A stretch of DNA of 64,000 bases from Diplonema papillatum (Eukaryota; Euglenozoa; Diplonemea; Diplonemida; Diplonemidae): positions 186,001 through 250,000 of the forward strand of contig JAPJBO010000044.1 of the NCBI GenBank assembly GCA_030068145.1, in the 5' to 3' direction. The position numbers were made by a program, and so were the translations under genes. Positions 51,468 to 63,723 of this stretch are shown here, piece after piece. Under the pieces are notes generated by a model. That model was given only the letters and a program-made list of their open reading frames with translations. It was not told the origin of the DNA and did not search any database. Each line of letters opens with the position of its first letter. Position 1 is the first letter of the stretch.

Positions 51468-52085
51468 TGTGTTCCTTTCAATGGCTTGCAGAGTGCCAGT
51501 CAAGAAACAGTCAGTTCACTGCATCGAGGCGCTTTCAATGTGTCGATTCCGTCGCAAAGTGTGGCACCCCCTAGCTCCCCGTTGAAGCTGACACAGTGCC
51601 TCTGTTCCCTTCAATGGCGTTTTCAGAGTGCCAGTCGAAAAGGGTCAGTTCACTGCATCGGGCGCTTTCAGTGTGTCGATTTCCGTCGCCAAGTGCGTAG
51701 CTCCCCGAGCCATTTCGCTGTGGTTATCCCGGAGAGACATTTCTGAAGCTAGTGGCTCTGCTCCTTTCAATCGGGATCTCAGAGTTCCAGTCAAGAAGTT
51801 ATGTCAGTTCAATGCATCCAGGACGCTTCAGTGTGTCGATTTCCGTCGCCAAGTGCGTAGCTCCCCGAGCCATTTCGCTGCGGTTATCCCGGAGAGACAT
51901 TTCTGAAGCTGACACAGTGGCTCTGCTCCTTTCAATCGGGATCTCAGAGTGCCAGTCAAGAAGTTTTGCCAGTTCAATGCATCCAGGACGCTTTCAGTGC
52001 GTCAATCTGTCGCCAAGTGTCGGCACCCCTAACTCCCCGAGCCATTTCACGGGAGAGTGTCCCGGAGATGTGTTCGTCCAAGCTG
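51468..52085 (+). repeat. Tandem repeat of about 135-165 bp, four copies
   Basis: Each unit has a CCTTTCAATCGGGATCTCAG-type start, AGTGCCAGTCAAGAA, GTGTGTCGATTTCCGTCGCC and CTCCCCGAGCCATTTCGCTG. The last two full units are 165 bp apart (51761 and 51926); earlier ones are shorter. Confidence 0.9.
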
Positions 52086-52340
52086 GTTTTATTCAGTATG
52101 GTGCCGCAAAGTAGCCACCGTGTTTGACTACACGTGGTGTGCTCAAATACTGCAGGGGTTGGAGTGACTGGACTTCTTGAGCTTGTGCTTGTCATGCTTG
52201 CGGGAGTCGGCAGGGCCGGACCGTCCCTGACGCGTGAGGCAGATCGAAGAATAAAGCATCCCCTTTTCGTCTAGCTTCGAAGAGCTGCAACTCAGCCAAT
52301 TCTCTTCCCTGAACACAGGAAATCATTGGGCCCGCGGAGG
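52086..52340. other. Intergenic, nothing recognised
   Basis: No supported feature. Confidence 0.4.
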
Positions 52341-52679
52341 ATGATGGCGGCGACACTGTTCGTGGTGAGACAAGCGATTCTGGCGGCCAGTGGTGCGGAA
52401 ACTTTGCGCCGGAAAGCCTCCGTGCGGACGAAATGCTGGGCAGCTAACACAAACACTTGTCGCCTTGGCAAGAGCGAAATATTCGCAGCTCGGGGTGTAC
52501 CCATGGCTTCCGATGCTTTGAGCTCAAATTTACTTCACATGCGGAACGTGCGGAAAAGGTCCAAAAAGGCGGGAAAAAAACTTTTCCGAGTTTCATGCAG
52601 GAGGGTACAAGCTCTAGAAAAGGTCCAAGGAGAGAAGAAAGGAAGAAAGGGAGAAGTAAGAGCACGTCTTTGTAGCTGA
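52341..52679 (+). other. Open frame of uncertain status, basic protein
   Basis: 112 codons from ATG ATG (MMAATLFVVRQAILAASGAE), Arg/Lys-rich towards the end (RKRSKKAGKKLF, EKVQGEKKGRKGE). The N-terminal 50 residues look protein-like, and the minus strand is also open here. No family recognised and no splice signal. Confidence 0.2.
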
Positions 52680-52927
52680 TATCACCTAGCGCAAGGGAAT
52701 GTTGCGTGACTGCCTTATCTCGAGCAGTGAGCGCAAACTCCTGGTCGTCCAGTCACCAAGCTTGACAACTTTTCTCCAGCGTGTAGAAAGCGGGATGCCG
52801 ATGATCGCACCGTGTCAAACCAAATACCGTAAAAGATCAGGAAACACGGGAAGGCACGCAAAACAGAAGAAGGCGCGCGAAAGGAAAACCCTAGAAAAGA
52901 AAGAGAAAAAAACAAGTTGAGAACGCG

Positions 52928-53262
<335 letters not shown>

Positions 53263-53270
53263 TCGAGAAA

Positions 53271-56200
53271 ATGACGCGGTCTGTGCCTCAGATCGCGGCG
53301 CTGCTCCTGGTGTTGCTTGCAGCGGCGGGTTCCGTGCGCGGAGCGGCTCAGGACATGTGCGTGGCGCCGCCTTGCGACGCGCAAGTGTGCGACTCGCCGC
53401 TTTGCATACAGAAGAACATGGGTTGCAGCCTGGCGACGGCGGACGCTTGCTCTCACACCTGCGAGGGCTTGATGGTTTGCACCATGGGCACGTGGACGTG
53501 TGTGAATCAGCAGGGCACCTGCGCTTTGGACTGCAACGGGAGGCAGACCTGCAGGGGCATGAAGGGGACCACGACGAGTCCGCTGCCGGTGGGCATGGCC
53601 TGCGAAAAGGAGACGAAGAGCTGCGACATCTCCTGCACCGGGGAAAGCAGCTGCGGGGGCGTGACGTCGTACTGCGCGTCGGAGAAGTGCGGGTTGAAGT
53701 GCGGTGCGGACGCTTGCCCGCAGTCGCGGTTTGGTTGCAACAACAAACCGCATTGGCTGGATCCTGTGTGCAAGTTCGAGTGTGAGGGTGCGGTTGCCTG
53801 CGCCGGCTCGACGTTCGACCTCGCGGGCGGTGACACTCCCGAGCTTCTGTGTTCGGGCGTCAATTCTTGCCAAGGCACGACCGTTTCGTGCCCCGGCGAC
53901 GGCGGGAGCTGCACGATTATTTGCCTTGACGCTCAAAGCTGCGCCGGGATGACGGTCGACTGCCCGGCCTCAGCTGCGAGATGCAGCATCAGGTGCTTCG
54001 ACCCGTTGGCGTGCGAAGGCATCACCCACTCCCTTCCGACTGACCTGTCCTACCCCACGACCGACGCCCCGTCCACCCTTGCACCGGCGACCAACAGCCC
54101 GCCCACTTTGGCCCCTCCGACGCCTTGCCCTACAGCAGCTCCGGCCACACCGAACCCGCCGCCCGCCACCAATTATCCGGGAACCACCCCAGGGGGCGGC
54201 CTTACCTGCACAGCGGGAACGTGCAACCTGTTGTGCATGTTCCCGAACAGTTGCCAGGCTGTCGGGTTTGTTTGCGGACCGGGGACCGGGCGCTGCAACC
54301 TCATGTGCAGCCCGACGGGCTCGTGCATGAGCAGCAGATTGCACTGCGATGCGACTGAATCATGTGTTTTCGATTGCTCGGGTTACGAATCGTGTGCGTA
54401 CGCTCAGTCGCAGGATGCGTCGGTGTATGATTGGGGGTATGGCTACGGGTTGTACTGCGGAAACACCGCAGCATCGTGCAGGATCAACTGCGATGCGGAA
54501 CGAGCGTGCGCGGAGCAGGCGGACCCCATGTACTGCGGGGCTGAAGTTTGCGAAATCGTCTGCAACGGGAACTATTCGTGCACGTCCACCACCAGCAAGT
54601 GTGCGAACAGTGCGCAGTGCACCGTGCAGTGTTCGGACCCGATGGCGTGCCTGGAGCACACGTTCGACGCCGCAGCGGCGGGTTACACGAACATTCTGTG
54701 CACTAACGAGGACTCCTGCCACGATTCCACCGTCATCTGCCCGCTGTACGCGGACTGCAGGGTCGAGTGCCTCAACACCGAGTCCTGCAGGAACATGCGC
54801 GTCGTCTGCCCGTACTTCCAAACCGGCCACACGTGCACCATCGTATGCGGCGGGATCAACTCCTGCCGGGATATGACGATCACGGGCGAACATACCCTCG
54901 TCGTCGACCCCACCCTCGCACCGACTCCGGCGCCGCCCAACCCGACCGCTGCGCCGGCCACGCCGGCGCCGGGGCCGTTTTCGCCGTTCTGCGTGGACAA
55001 GACGTGCACGTTTGCGTGCCCGTCGGAGGCGACGTGCGGAGCGCAGCCGCTGCACTGCGCCGCGTCCGTCGACGACTGCGCCGCGGAGTGCGTGGCCGCT
55101 CGGTCGTGCTTCGCGTCGCAGTTCCGCTGCGAGGCGCAGAAAACGTGCGCGATTCGGTGCATGAGCCCGAACGCTTGCTCGGCGGTAAACGACCTCGGCG
55201 ACGGATCTGGCCACGGGATGTATTGCGGGGAGGAGGCGGAGGCTTGCACGGTGGTGTGCGGCGCCCCGTCAGCCTGCCGGGGGATGGCGCAGCCCGCGTA
55301 CTGCGCCTCGAAGACGTGCGACACGTACTGCAACGGCGTCGACTCGTGCCGAGACTCGGAGAACGTCTGTGCGAACGGCGCCGAGTGCAACGTGCACTGC
55401 AGCTATCCCGGATCGTGCGCGAACCACACGTTCGCGGCGTGGGAGGCAGGGGTCACGACGGTCCGGTGCACGAATACAGGGTCCTGCTCGGGTGCGACGG
55501 TGATCTGTCCTGAGAACGCGGAGTGCATGGTGCAGTGCCTGAACGCCGACGCGTGCGTCAACCTGAAAGTGGCGTGCCCGCTGTCGGGCAACGCGTGCCG
55601 CGTGCAGTGTCGCGGCGAGAGCTCGTGCAACGGGCTCCTCGTGTTCGGCGACCACGAGATCCTCGGCGACACGCCGACTCCCCCTCCTGGGGTGTACGTC
55701 TACGTGCAGACGAAGGGCGTGTTGCAGATCACGCTCGCCGGATCGCTGGAGACGTTCTCGTTGGACCTCTTCACGGACGACCTGAACGCGTGGGCGGCGG
55801 ACCTCGGGCTCCAAGTGACCGGCTCCACGGTGCACTGGGTCTGCCCAGCGGCCGCGTGCCCCGGAAACTGCCCGTACGAAGAGTCGGTGAAGGAGCTCCT
55901 GGGGTGTATCAGCGGGTTGAACATCACCGGCTTCCCTTCGGCCGGCCGCGCAGTGCAGGTGCTGGCCGCTGCGTCGACCGCGGGATCCGTCGTCGAGGTC
56001 TCGTTCGCGGACGAGACCGGGTCGGAGGTGTCGGGCGCGTTGCAAGATGCGCTCATGGCCGCTCTGTTGCGGGACATCGCGACGCCCATCCTCGCCCCGC
56101 ACCGCATCCTAGGCGTCAACCAGGGCATCGTTGAGGTCCTCTCGGTGACCTCTACTCCCGACACTGCCGACGACAACGGCAGCAACTACGAACTGCCCAT

Positions 56201-56294
56201 CATCATCGCGTGCTGCGCTTTGGCGTTCCTGTTGACCCTGGCCGTCTGCATCTGCGTGGTGCGACACCGGAAAGCTTCTTTCGGCACACGGGAG
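53271..56294 (+). CDS. Cys-rich type I membrane protein 2, main exon (1,008 codons)
   Basis: The ATG at 53271 (MTRSVPQIAALLLVLLAAAG) gives a clear signal peptide with cleavage near 24; the frame also stays open upstream through the GA tract. Three Cys-rich modules (about 28-255, 308-540, 572-800) share C-x3-C, C-x5-C and GxxxxCP spacing, e.g. CSIRCFDPLACEGI, CRVECLNTESCRNM and CMVQCLNADACVNL. They are separated by Thr/Pro stalks (PSTLAPATNSPPTLAPPTPC and DPTLAPTPAPPNPTAAPATP). The membrane-proximal domain (about 805-970) has HWVCPAAACPGNCPY, matching gene 1. The membrane segment is about 973-995 (LPIIIACCALAFLLTLAVCI). The exon ends RE|GTTTGT, phase 0. The O-glycosylated stalks and modular Cys repeats suggest a cell-surface protein; ligand unknown. 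Confidence 0.9.
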
Positions 56295-56468
56295 GTTTGT
56301 GTTATTTTCCCCTTCTGTTTCTCCGACGCTCATGGCGGCATAGCCCCATCCTGAAGTGCAAATACTGCCGACGCGTCACTGCGTGCTGCTGTGTGCGCTC
56401 GGATCGGCAAGCGACTACCTTCAGTTACTTCTTTCCCGTCACGAGAACGGAGTGGGCTGCGCTTCCAG

Positions 56469-56502
56469 GACAACCCCAGCCTCACACCGCCGTCCTACCC
56501 AG
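56469..56502 (+). CDS. Cys-rich protein 2, small tail exon
   Basis: CTTCCAG precedes and CCCAG|GTTCCG follows. In phase 0 it reads DNPSLTPPSYP and leaves phase 1. A Pro/Tyr-containing stretch is typical of a short cytoplasmic tail. It is supported by phase continuity with both neighbours, but 34 bases is very short. Confidence 0.5.
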
Positions 56503-56514
56503 GTTCCGCGCTGA

Positions 56515-56822
56515 TGTTCCGCCTTATGTGTCCGTGGATTACAGTACAAAACACGGGTGTGGGTAGTGCTGCGGACAAAACCATTCCAAGCACGTTTCTC
56601 GCAATTTCCATTCCACACGAAAGGCATGATTCTGCCCCAAACACTAGACTGTGATTATTCCTACCTCAAGGTTTCATACCCCACTTTGGGAGCCGTACAC
56701 TCCCCTTTTACCACTTTCTATTTTGCATCCCTTTCCTAGACGACATCTTCCTCGAAGCAGACTTGATGCTAGCATCAACCATGCATGAGAGGCAGTGCTC
56801 TGCCTAAACATTAAACTAAGAC
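56515..56822 (+). repeat. RepI, copy 2 (diverged), in the last intron
   Basis: CCGCCTTATGTGTCCGTGG, CCATTCCAAGCACG, then GACTTGATGCTAGCATCAAC and TGCTCTGCCTAAACATTAAA match 3990-4155 in order. Confidence 0.65.
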
Positions 56823-56854
56823 TTTCTCCCCGACTCTACACGGCGGAGACCCAG

Positions 56855-56994
56855 GCTCAGAAGCGTCTTATTTACCTCCAGTGCCCGAGACACAACCGAA
56901 GAGCGAGTGTGCTACAGCCAAAGTGCGTGCAAATGATCACCCGAATAGCCGACATTGCCGCACCCGACTACATGTCCGAGCTTTAGCTCTCTGA
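56855..56994 (+). CDS. Cys-rich protein 2, candidate terminal exon
   Basis: GACCCAG precedes. Joined in phase 1 it gives G-SEASYLPPVPETQPKSECAT and continues to a TGA at 56992 (end RTRLHVRALAL). The first half (SYLPPVPETQP) is a plausible tail with Tyr and Pro motifs. A competing frame (TQAQKRLIYLQCPRHNRR) is also open to a TAG at 56983. Phase continuity favours the first. Confidence 0.45.
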
Positions 56995-57052
56995 GGCTGG
57001 ACTCCATCTTGCGAAGAAGGCTTTCATTCGGCTTCATGCCCCCCGAGTCCCG

Positions 57053-57403
57053 ATGTCACACCGTCCACGTTTTGCGGCTGGACGGAGGACAGAGGCGATG
57101 TTAAACGGCATAGTAGCAGTTTGCTCCAAAGACAGCTGGAATGACGCCAAACCCGTGTACCCTCAGGACGTAGCCTTCGCTCAATGGAAGCTGAAGTTTC
57201 CCATCAAGGTGTTAGCCGCCGCCGTAGGCCGCGCAGTCGCGAGGAAGAAGAGGGCCCGCAGCGTTACAAGGCGGCGATCCCCCGCGAGACGAGCTCGCCC
57301 GCCGGCCAGAGCGCCCGCTGCAGCACCAACTCCGGTGCCGCCACTCACTGTAGCAGAGCCGCAACCTGCAGCGCGCCTCCGCAGCGACTTACGCCCGCCG
57401 TAG
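57053..57403 (+). CDS. Possible small basic protein
   Basis: The ATG opens MSHRPRFAAGRRTEAMLNGI and then VAVCSKDSWNDAKPVYPQDV, AFAQWKLKFPIKVLAAAVGR. The N-terminal 60 residues look natural. The rest is Arg/Ala/Pro low-complexity (RRRSPARRARPPARAP). A GTGTTA donor after FPIK could end a real exon there. No family recognised. It lies about 60 bp after the Cys-rich gene 2 terminal exon. Confidence 0.3.
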   Translation: MSHRPRFAAGRRTEAMLNGIVAVCSKDSWNDAKPVYPQDVAFAQWKLKFPIKVLAAAVGRAVARKKRARSVTRRRSPARRARPPARAPAAAPTPVPPLTVAEPQPAARLRSDLRPP

Positions 57404-57599
57404 CAGTGCGAAGAGAAGTGAGGAGACCGGAAACTCCCCGGAGAGATGGTCCCTGCACTCTAACTCGTCTCTCTCTCTCTCACATTAAAAACTTGGTGTC
57501 GGTCACAAATTGTTTCGAACCTGACTCGCCAAAGCGAGCAAGTAAAGTGTACACGAAAGAAGCCACGCATGCCCCCCCAAACCCACCCAGTACGTATTA

Positions 57600-57680
57600 G
57601 CTTTATACGAACCCATTCGACGAAGGTCACCCGGAGACTCTAAAACCCCCGGATTCTCAAGAGAACTAGAACTCTAAAAA
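57600..57680 (+). repeat. RepA 3' end
   Basis: AACCCATTCGACGAAGGTCA ... CTAAAACCCCCGGATTCTCA ... AACTCTAAAAAC. An isolated ACTTGGTGTCGGTCACAAAT piece lies at 57491. Confidence 0.8.
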
Positions 57681-57860
57681 CACCCTCCCGCAGGAACTCA
57701 GCAAACGCGATGCGCATTACGATAAGGATAACATCGTGGTCTGATGACGCCAGCGTCCCGCCTTTCCACGTCTTTCCATGCATATAGCCTAAATCGAGTG
57801 CTTGCGGAAAGCATCTTCCGCCGGTTTTTCATCGGCTGTCTTTGTTTTTTAGTGTTTTCG
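57681..57860. other. Intergenic, no gene seen
   Basis: No supported coding segment. Confidence 0.4.
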
Positions 57861-57980
57861 AGTACCAGTTGCTGAAATCTCAAAGCAGGCTCAACAAAAA
57901 AAACGACCCACTTAAATGGTAGTTGTATTGTTTTCTCCCCTCCATCGAAATGAGCACAACGGCAGTCCCCCGAGTATTTC
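57861..57980 (+). repeat. RepB, 5'-deleted copy
   Basis: AGTACCAGTTGCTGAAATCT, then CGACCCACTTAAATGGTAGT ... CCCCGAGTATTTC. Confidence 0.8.
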
Positions 57981-58133
57981 TGGCGTGCGAGCGGCCGTTC
58001 TCAGGCGCTGTGGATAATTGCGTGGGGGAGGGCGGCGTTGGACGTTTGTTGTGCGGCGCAGCCACTGGGCCCGAAAAGTCAATTTTGCTGCGGGAGGCGG
58101 AGTTGAAGAGGGCCAGAGAGAGTCATTTCTTTC

Positions 58134-58338
58134 TTTGTATAAGCACCTGCTTTGTAGGAAATACTTGAGGAGACTGCCAGTTGCGAAATCTCAAAGGAGC
58201 CTAGTGTGGTACTCATCGGCATGCCGATGACTCCCCACTATCGCAACAATAATCCAAGATCAAGGAGGTAAATGTGCTGTAGCCCACATGAAACACAGGT
58301 AAATCTGGTTCAGTGGCCGGCGTAAGCGTTCAACAAGC
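58134..58338 (+). repeat. RepB copy, insert subfamily, right end missing
   Basis: Carries CATCGGCATGCCGATGACTC like 33514-33703 and also stops after GCGTTCAACAA, so these two share one truncated master. Confidence 0.85.
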
Positions 58339-58760
58339 CAGGTCTCGCACGGCAGCCAAACCGTCGCAGCCGATGGGCAAAAGTCTCGCCGGCTTGCACA
58401 CGACCTGAAGTCGTGTGATACCTCTGTTGACTTGCTTCCGCTGAATCTGCAGTACCTGTTGCTTGGTGTCAGTATGGCCATATAAGCCTCCCCAGCCTGT
58501 CCAAGGCGCCCCTCCTACCATGGCCTCGTTTTGTTGGGTCAACCCAAGTCACGGAAGCCAATACGGAAAAGGACCTAGATCCGGGATCGGCGTCGGGGTA
58601 GCAGGCTTGGGACAGGCGGCCGCGCCGCATTTAGCCGGTAGGGGTGTACGTCCTGCAATCTTTTTTTGGTTTCTCTCGGAAAGTCAGCGCGATAGCGATG
58701 ACAACGGTAGCACAAAAAAAACGACAGGAAGGAAATGGCCCGACACGGAATCTTTTTTGA
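58339..58760. other. Intergenic, no gene seen
   Basis: Competing short open frames on both strands; nothing recognised. Confidence 0.4.
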
Positions 58761-58967
58761 TGTGTATAAGCACCTGCTTTGTACGAAGTTCTTGACAGCT
58801 GCAAAAGATCAAAGGGGGTAAATGTGCTGTAGCCCTCACGAAACACAGGTGAATCTGGGTTTAGTGGCGGGCGTAGGCGTTCAACAAAAAAGACCTTTGT
58901 AGTGGTATTGTTTCTCCCCCTCGAGCCTCCTTCGAAGTAAGCAGAAGACAGCTCCTCGAGTATTTTT
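58761..58967 (+). repeat. RepB copy
   Basis: GTATAAGCACCTGCTTTGTA ... GTAAATGTGCTGTAGCCCTC ... CTCCTCGAGTATTTTTT; the AGGAAATACTTGAGGAGACTG portion is partly deleted. Confidence 0.85.
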
Positions 58968-60679
58968 TATTGTGTTCTCTCTATCTTTCTCCCTCTCTCT
59001 CTCCTCTCTGAAATGAAAGCGAGACTGTGGGGATAGCCTGATATGTAGATTCGCGGTTAGCGCACAAGGGTTGCCTGGCATCGCACCTGCTTTCCGAGCC
59101 CGAATTGATGCCCTGATTCTAACTCAGAAAAGGTCGATGCGGTAGCTCTGGCCGAACACATGCAGGGTGGATGGGGAGCCCTGGAACTGCTACGACATGA
59201 TTCGTCCTATTGAGGGGTTCTCCTTCCTTGGGCGGATCAACGTGTACTCGAATACAGAGAGTCGGTTATCAACGCCGTGTCTCGTCTGGACTCTCGTGCG
59301 ATAGAAGCCGGCATTTCAATGCCGGAGTTCCTTTTTTCCTTGTTTTTCGACAAGCCCTTTTTTTTCTTTTTTTTTTTAGCAACCAAATTGACCACTTACG
59401 GTGGGGCCTTCGTACGTCTTTCCGATTGTGGAAGAGCAGTCTTCTTTTTTGAACCTGCTTGAAGGAAGATACTCGGGAACGCCGCCGGTTGCAAAATTGC
59501 GAGAGGGAAAATGCGGTTTTACCCCCCACACGAGTGCCGCGTTGCCGTCACAAGATCCAGCTCGACGGCATCCGTGCTTCTTATTACGTTGGAAATCTGG
59601 TCCCTTTTTGGCAAATTTCGCCGGCAGCCAGTCCCCTCCTGAGGAGCCTCAAACCTCTCGCAACTGCGGTTCACCCAGGGACCGCACCACCCATGTTTGG
59701 TACTCTGAACTGCACACGGGCAAGATGAAAATACCCGTCCAGGTTACGGAAATAAGCTTGTCTGGACAAGGTCACAGGGGGAAGGGAGGGTGGGGTTTCT
59801 TCCCGTCCAACGACACCCCGGCTTACGCAGCTCTTTTGTCTTGGAGCTAAATACCTACTGAAAATCAGTACGTAGGGTCAGGCAAAAAGAAATAGAGCAT
59901 GTGGGGCTCACCTGCCAGTGTTGCATGTATTTGCCTCTGCCTCCTCTCCGGCCTCAATCCTCCAGTGTCGCGGTGGTACGCAACAGCAGGATCTGCCGAC
60001 CGGAATCTCCAGTACTGTGGTTGATTCCCCAGATGAATCTGCAAAAAGATAGTAGGTGGTGGTAACGTACCGAGTTCAGCACGTGGACACGTACTGATTG
60101 AGCATGTGTACAAAAAGGAAGTAAGAAAATTAACGTGCTGAAATCAGTACGTTCAGCATGCTGAACGTACGGCCTGCCCCCCAACCACATGGTTCTTGGG
60201 TGGCTCGACGACTGCGCAGCAGCATTCCGTAGTAAGCGTAGTTAGCCCAGTAAGTTTGGGGTCTCCTCAGCAGGTGGGCGGGTACTGGCTGGTGACATTT
60301 TCAAAAAGGGCCCAGCTTCTAACGTAATAAAAAGACGGGCTCGCATTGCTTCTCTTCCCTCTGGCCAAATATAGGAACCGGCCGCGCTCCCCAGTATTTC
60401 CCGCCATAGACTCGGAAGCCTTTGGAAGCTATACTCCCTGTTTGCACGGGCATTCGGTTGACCGTATGCAGAGTGGTTCACGCACCGATCATACTTTCCC
60501 TGCGTTTCTTTTTCGTTTTGCCTTGTCCTTGGCCGGTTTCGTCCGCGTTTCATCACCTTTTGTGACCGTCCGTGTTATGTGTTTTGTGCTTTTTCGGCAG
60601 CGCTTCATGGATTCACTGCTAGATTTACGCTCTTAACAAGGGGTTTATGCGATACAGCGGTAGTCCCTCGAGTATATTT
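58968..60679. other. Intergenic, no gene supported
   Basis: T-rich and A-rich tracts (59350-59385) and a strongly diverged RepB-like trace at 59455-59520. At 60115-60170 CTGAAATCAGTACG and GTTCAGCATGCTGAAC form a palindromic AC/GT-rich patch. Confidence 0.4.
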
Positions 60680-60892
60680 CTTTTTGAAAGTATGCCAATA
60701 CTGCAGGGAATAGTTAGACCTTTTGAGTTTGTGCTAACCACGAATTGGGGAGTCGGGAGAACCTACAAAGCCAATAGCAGGACCGACCCCCCGTTCGTGA
60801 GAAAAAGCGAAGGATAAAAACACCTTCTTTTTTTCCATCTATCTAAACTAGTATCTTTGTCAAGAGCTGCAACTCGTGCAACTCAACTATTC
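60680..60892 (-). repeat. RepJ, uninterrupted inverted copy
   Basis: Reverse complement of 49463-49606 joined directly to 48186-48246. Shows the continuous form of the element, about 210 bp. Confidence 0.85.
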
Positions 60893-62060
60893 CCGCGTCA
60901 CTCAGCAACGCAAACGTTCCCCTATGTAAATCTAGGAGCGCTGCACACAGTCAGGTAGAGTAGCACGTTTCATAGCTACGGGTGCGTGCCAACCGATGGG
61001 CGCAGTCGGGGCTGTGTAGGGAAACGTGGGGGTGCACTGCCTCTACTGGGATAGAGATAGTATTATTTGGTATCCCGTGTGCGGAAGCGCTGGGGAAAAG
61101 GACTTTGCAAAGCCTTCTCACACCACTGAGGCAGGCTTATGCGTAAATGCATATGTATTGCAACCCACCACTTCGGCAGGTATATGCTATCTGCATTGTC
61201 TTTCTATCACTGCAACCGTGGCATACCACATGGACAGACGTTTGGCTCGTTTCGGAAGAAACCAGCGTAGTTCGCAAAATTATGATGCGGATTCACATTC
61301 GGGCACCTTACACGCACCCACACATTCCACGAGTCAGTGCAACAACCAGGAGCACACTGGGCCCGTGCCTCGTGCAGAGCGGGTGCTTTGTGATCCGCCG
61401 CGAAGTTCTCTCCTGGTGCAGTCCGGAGAGACCGGCGCCGAGTTTCGGCTCACAGCCGGATTCATTCCTCGGGCGGCAACCTTCAGGGAGTGAGAGCGCA
61501 GACACAATCCATCTTAAAAAGGACCACCTACCCACACGTCCCAAGAGTCTCCAAACGTCTCATGTAGTGTGTGCTGCACTGCCGCGGAGCCGTCTACCCG
61601 TCAACAAGTCCCAGCGTACTTTTTTTTGCCTTTCTTCGTTTTCGAAACTGCCACCGCGTTCCGCGTTGTGACCGTCACCAGTGCAACGAGCCCTTTTTGC
61701 TCCAGTTTTTTGTTCAGTTCGCCGTTCTGAGCCGCCCCCACCCCCTATCCCCGAACCGCATCATTGCTTGCCCGCTGCAATAGGTCACCCGAAGCGGCTA
61801 AAATAAATGGCCGACCATCGCCACAGATCTTTTGCTTTCTAACCTCAGACTCTACCATCCCAGTACACTCCACGGTCTTTCAGGTCCACCACTATCCCCA
61901 GGAGCTCGCATGGAATTGCCCGGTGCCTTTTTGCATGGTATTTCATATGGTCTGTTATGAGGGGATGTACCGGTCACATGTTTGCGTGCGGCGTTCAAAG
62001 AAAGAGGGATGCGTCGGCTAAGAAGATGTTAGCTGGTGGAAGGCGGGTTTGGTACTAACA
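60893..62060. other. Intergenic, no gene supported
   Basis: Overlapping open frames around 61026-61670 have no borders or recognisable features. A short RepG-like trace (CCATCGCCACAGATCTTTTG) lies at 61815. Confidence 0.4.
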
Positions 62061-62200
62061 ATTTCGTGGGTTGCCCTTGCGAAAGCTGAAAAGACGTCGG
62101 ACAGCGTGTTTGTGGCGGTTGATCACAATGCCTAAGCTGAAAAAAAAGAAACAGGGCAAAAAAACAAGTGGGAAAACGATCAACCGGCACGCACGAACAA
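62061..62200 (+). repeat. RepF copy, diverged
   Basis: CGTGGGTTGCCCTTGCGAAA, GACAGCGTGTTTGTGGCGGT, AACGATCAACCGGCACGCAC. Confidence 0.75.
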
Positions 62201-63129
62201 ATGTTTCACGTCCTTCGGTCTCGGAAGATCAATACTTTCCGACCAGGAACGAACCTCCCTCCTATTCTACACCTCTCGTGTCACGGCACAACTCCGTTCC
62301 CTTGGCTGCTGTTTCGCCAGATTGTAGGTAGGGACAGAAGGAATCCCTTGGGTCCATTTCATGCGCGTCTTCAATTAGAAGACGCAAAACAGGGCTACTG
62401 TCCCGCAGAACGTTAGTGCCCCACCCGGCCCCATTGCATCCTGAGGCACCATGATGGCAAGTGACCCCAGCGTTTGGAGGAATGCCCGCGAAACTGCTGC
62501 CATGAGGCAAGCAAGCTGGACAGGCAGCAGTACAAGCCTGGGCCTTTCTATAAAGACGAGCCCGCCCCCTGTCCCGTGGAACCGCATCGAGTTGCTGGCC
62601 GCTGGCTATCGAGATGTCCCACGGTGCATCACTGTCTGGCGGGTCCATCCCTTTCCCCTGAAGCTCATAGAATTGCCTGGTTTATGAGCGCAAGCGCCGG
62701 AAACTCTACGAGGGCAGTCACCTCAGAGACGAGAATGCGAACCACCGCCACAAAATCTGTGCAACAGGTGCTGCAAAGAAGTGCACGCGTACGAACAGCA
62801 GGTAATCTCTCGCGTGACTGAGGCGTCGCCGTAGATTCTCTGCATTCAATCCTCAAGCTTTGACGGTGTCTGACGGTCTTTCAGGCGGGGGAGGACCGAC
62901 TTTCTGCAGCACATAATAGTGCAACCAAACGGTTGAAGTGGCACCTTGAACCCGGAGATTCGTGATTCTCAGCGTTCAAAGGGAAAGAGTGTCTGGCGGA
63001 CGATGCCAGCCGGCCCCAATGGACCGTGTTCTGAGAGCACGAGGTGGAAGGAAAGCACACAACGTGAGATCGGTAAGTTCTACCTTGCCGCAAGGGGAAA
63101 AAGCCAGGGGGCAAAAAAAAAGAAAAGAA
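62201..63129. other. Intergenic, no gene supported
   Basis: A short inverted repeat GCGTCTTCAATTAGAAGACGC (ends shown) lies at 62368. Frames at 62451-62821 overlap without support. Confidence 0.4.
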
Positions 63130-63402
63130 GAAATAGTCGGCGCAGCTGCTTTGACTCCGAATGGAAGGGAGGAAATATAGAGGGGCAAGTAAATGATTGG
63201 TTGTTCGCTTACACCACCGTGTGTTGTTTTCTCACTCAGGACTTTTGACCTGTTGTGTTTGTGTGATTTGTCGTGTAGGGGTAGACCCGCATGACCTCAC
63301 GTCCGTTCAACACGGGGTTCGGTAGTTACACTTGGGATCCCTTCTGTTCTTTGTCGGGCAGCATCGTCGAGCATTTCCTTTGAAGCTGGCTCTTATGTAA
63401 AA
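63130..63402 (-). repeat. RepC copy, inverted, full length
   Basis: AGTCGGCGCAGCTGCTTTGA ... CTCAGGACTTTTGACCTGTT ... ATCGTCGAGCATTTCCTTTG ... TTATGTAA. Confidence 0.88.
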
Positions 63403-63417
63403 AAAGTGGTCACCAAC

Positions 63418-63505
63418 AACTACCGCCGGTAGAGAAAGCCTGTCAAAGGCAATCAATTGCCTTCGGCTGGGTTAGTCTGACACTTGCTGTCGTCGGGGGG
63501 AAAAG
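63418..63505 (+). repeat. RepK, copy 2
   Basis: ACTACCGCCGGTAGAGAAAG ... AATTGCCTTCGGCTGGGTTA ... CTTGCTGTCGTCGGGGGG, counterpart of 2460-2555. It also follows another mobile repeat (RepC) directly. Confidence 0.7.
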
Positions 63506-63625
63506 GAAAATAGCAAACAAACAAGCAGAATAATCAGTCATACGCCCACTGCAACCCCCTGTCGATTCGTGTTTCTATCTGGTTCGTTCTCACGCTTCTC
63601 GCTTTCATGCTCCCATATCCCGCAG

Positions 63626-63723
63626 ACCTGGACAACATCCCACAACTGTGTTTCCAGGTAACGCGAGGGCGTATTCGGCGACAAATGGGTGAACTATTTG
63701 GCGACCCCACTGGTCCCCAGGAC
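63626..63723 (+). CDS. Candidate exon of an unidentified gene
   Basis: ATATCCCGCAG precedes and CAGGAC|GTGAGT, a consensus donor, follows. With two leading bases the frame reads LDNIPQLCFQVTRGRIRRQM then GELFGDPTGPQD and ends in phase 0. No neighbour exon lies within the window on either side. Composition is natural, and the family was not recognised. Confidence 0.4.
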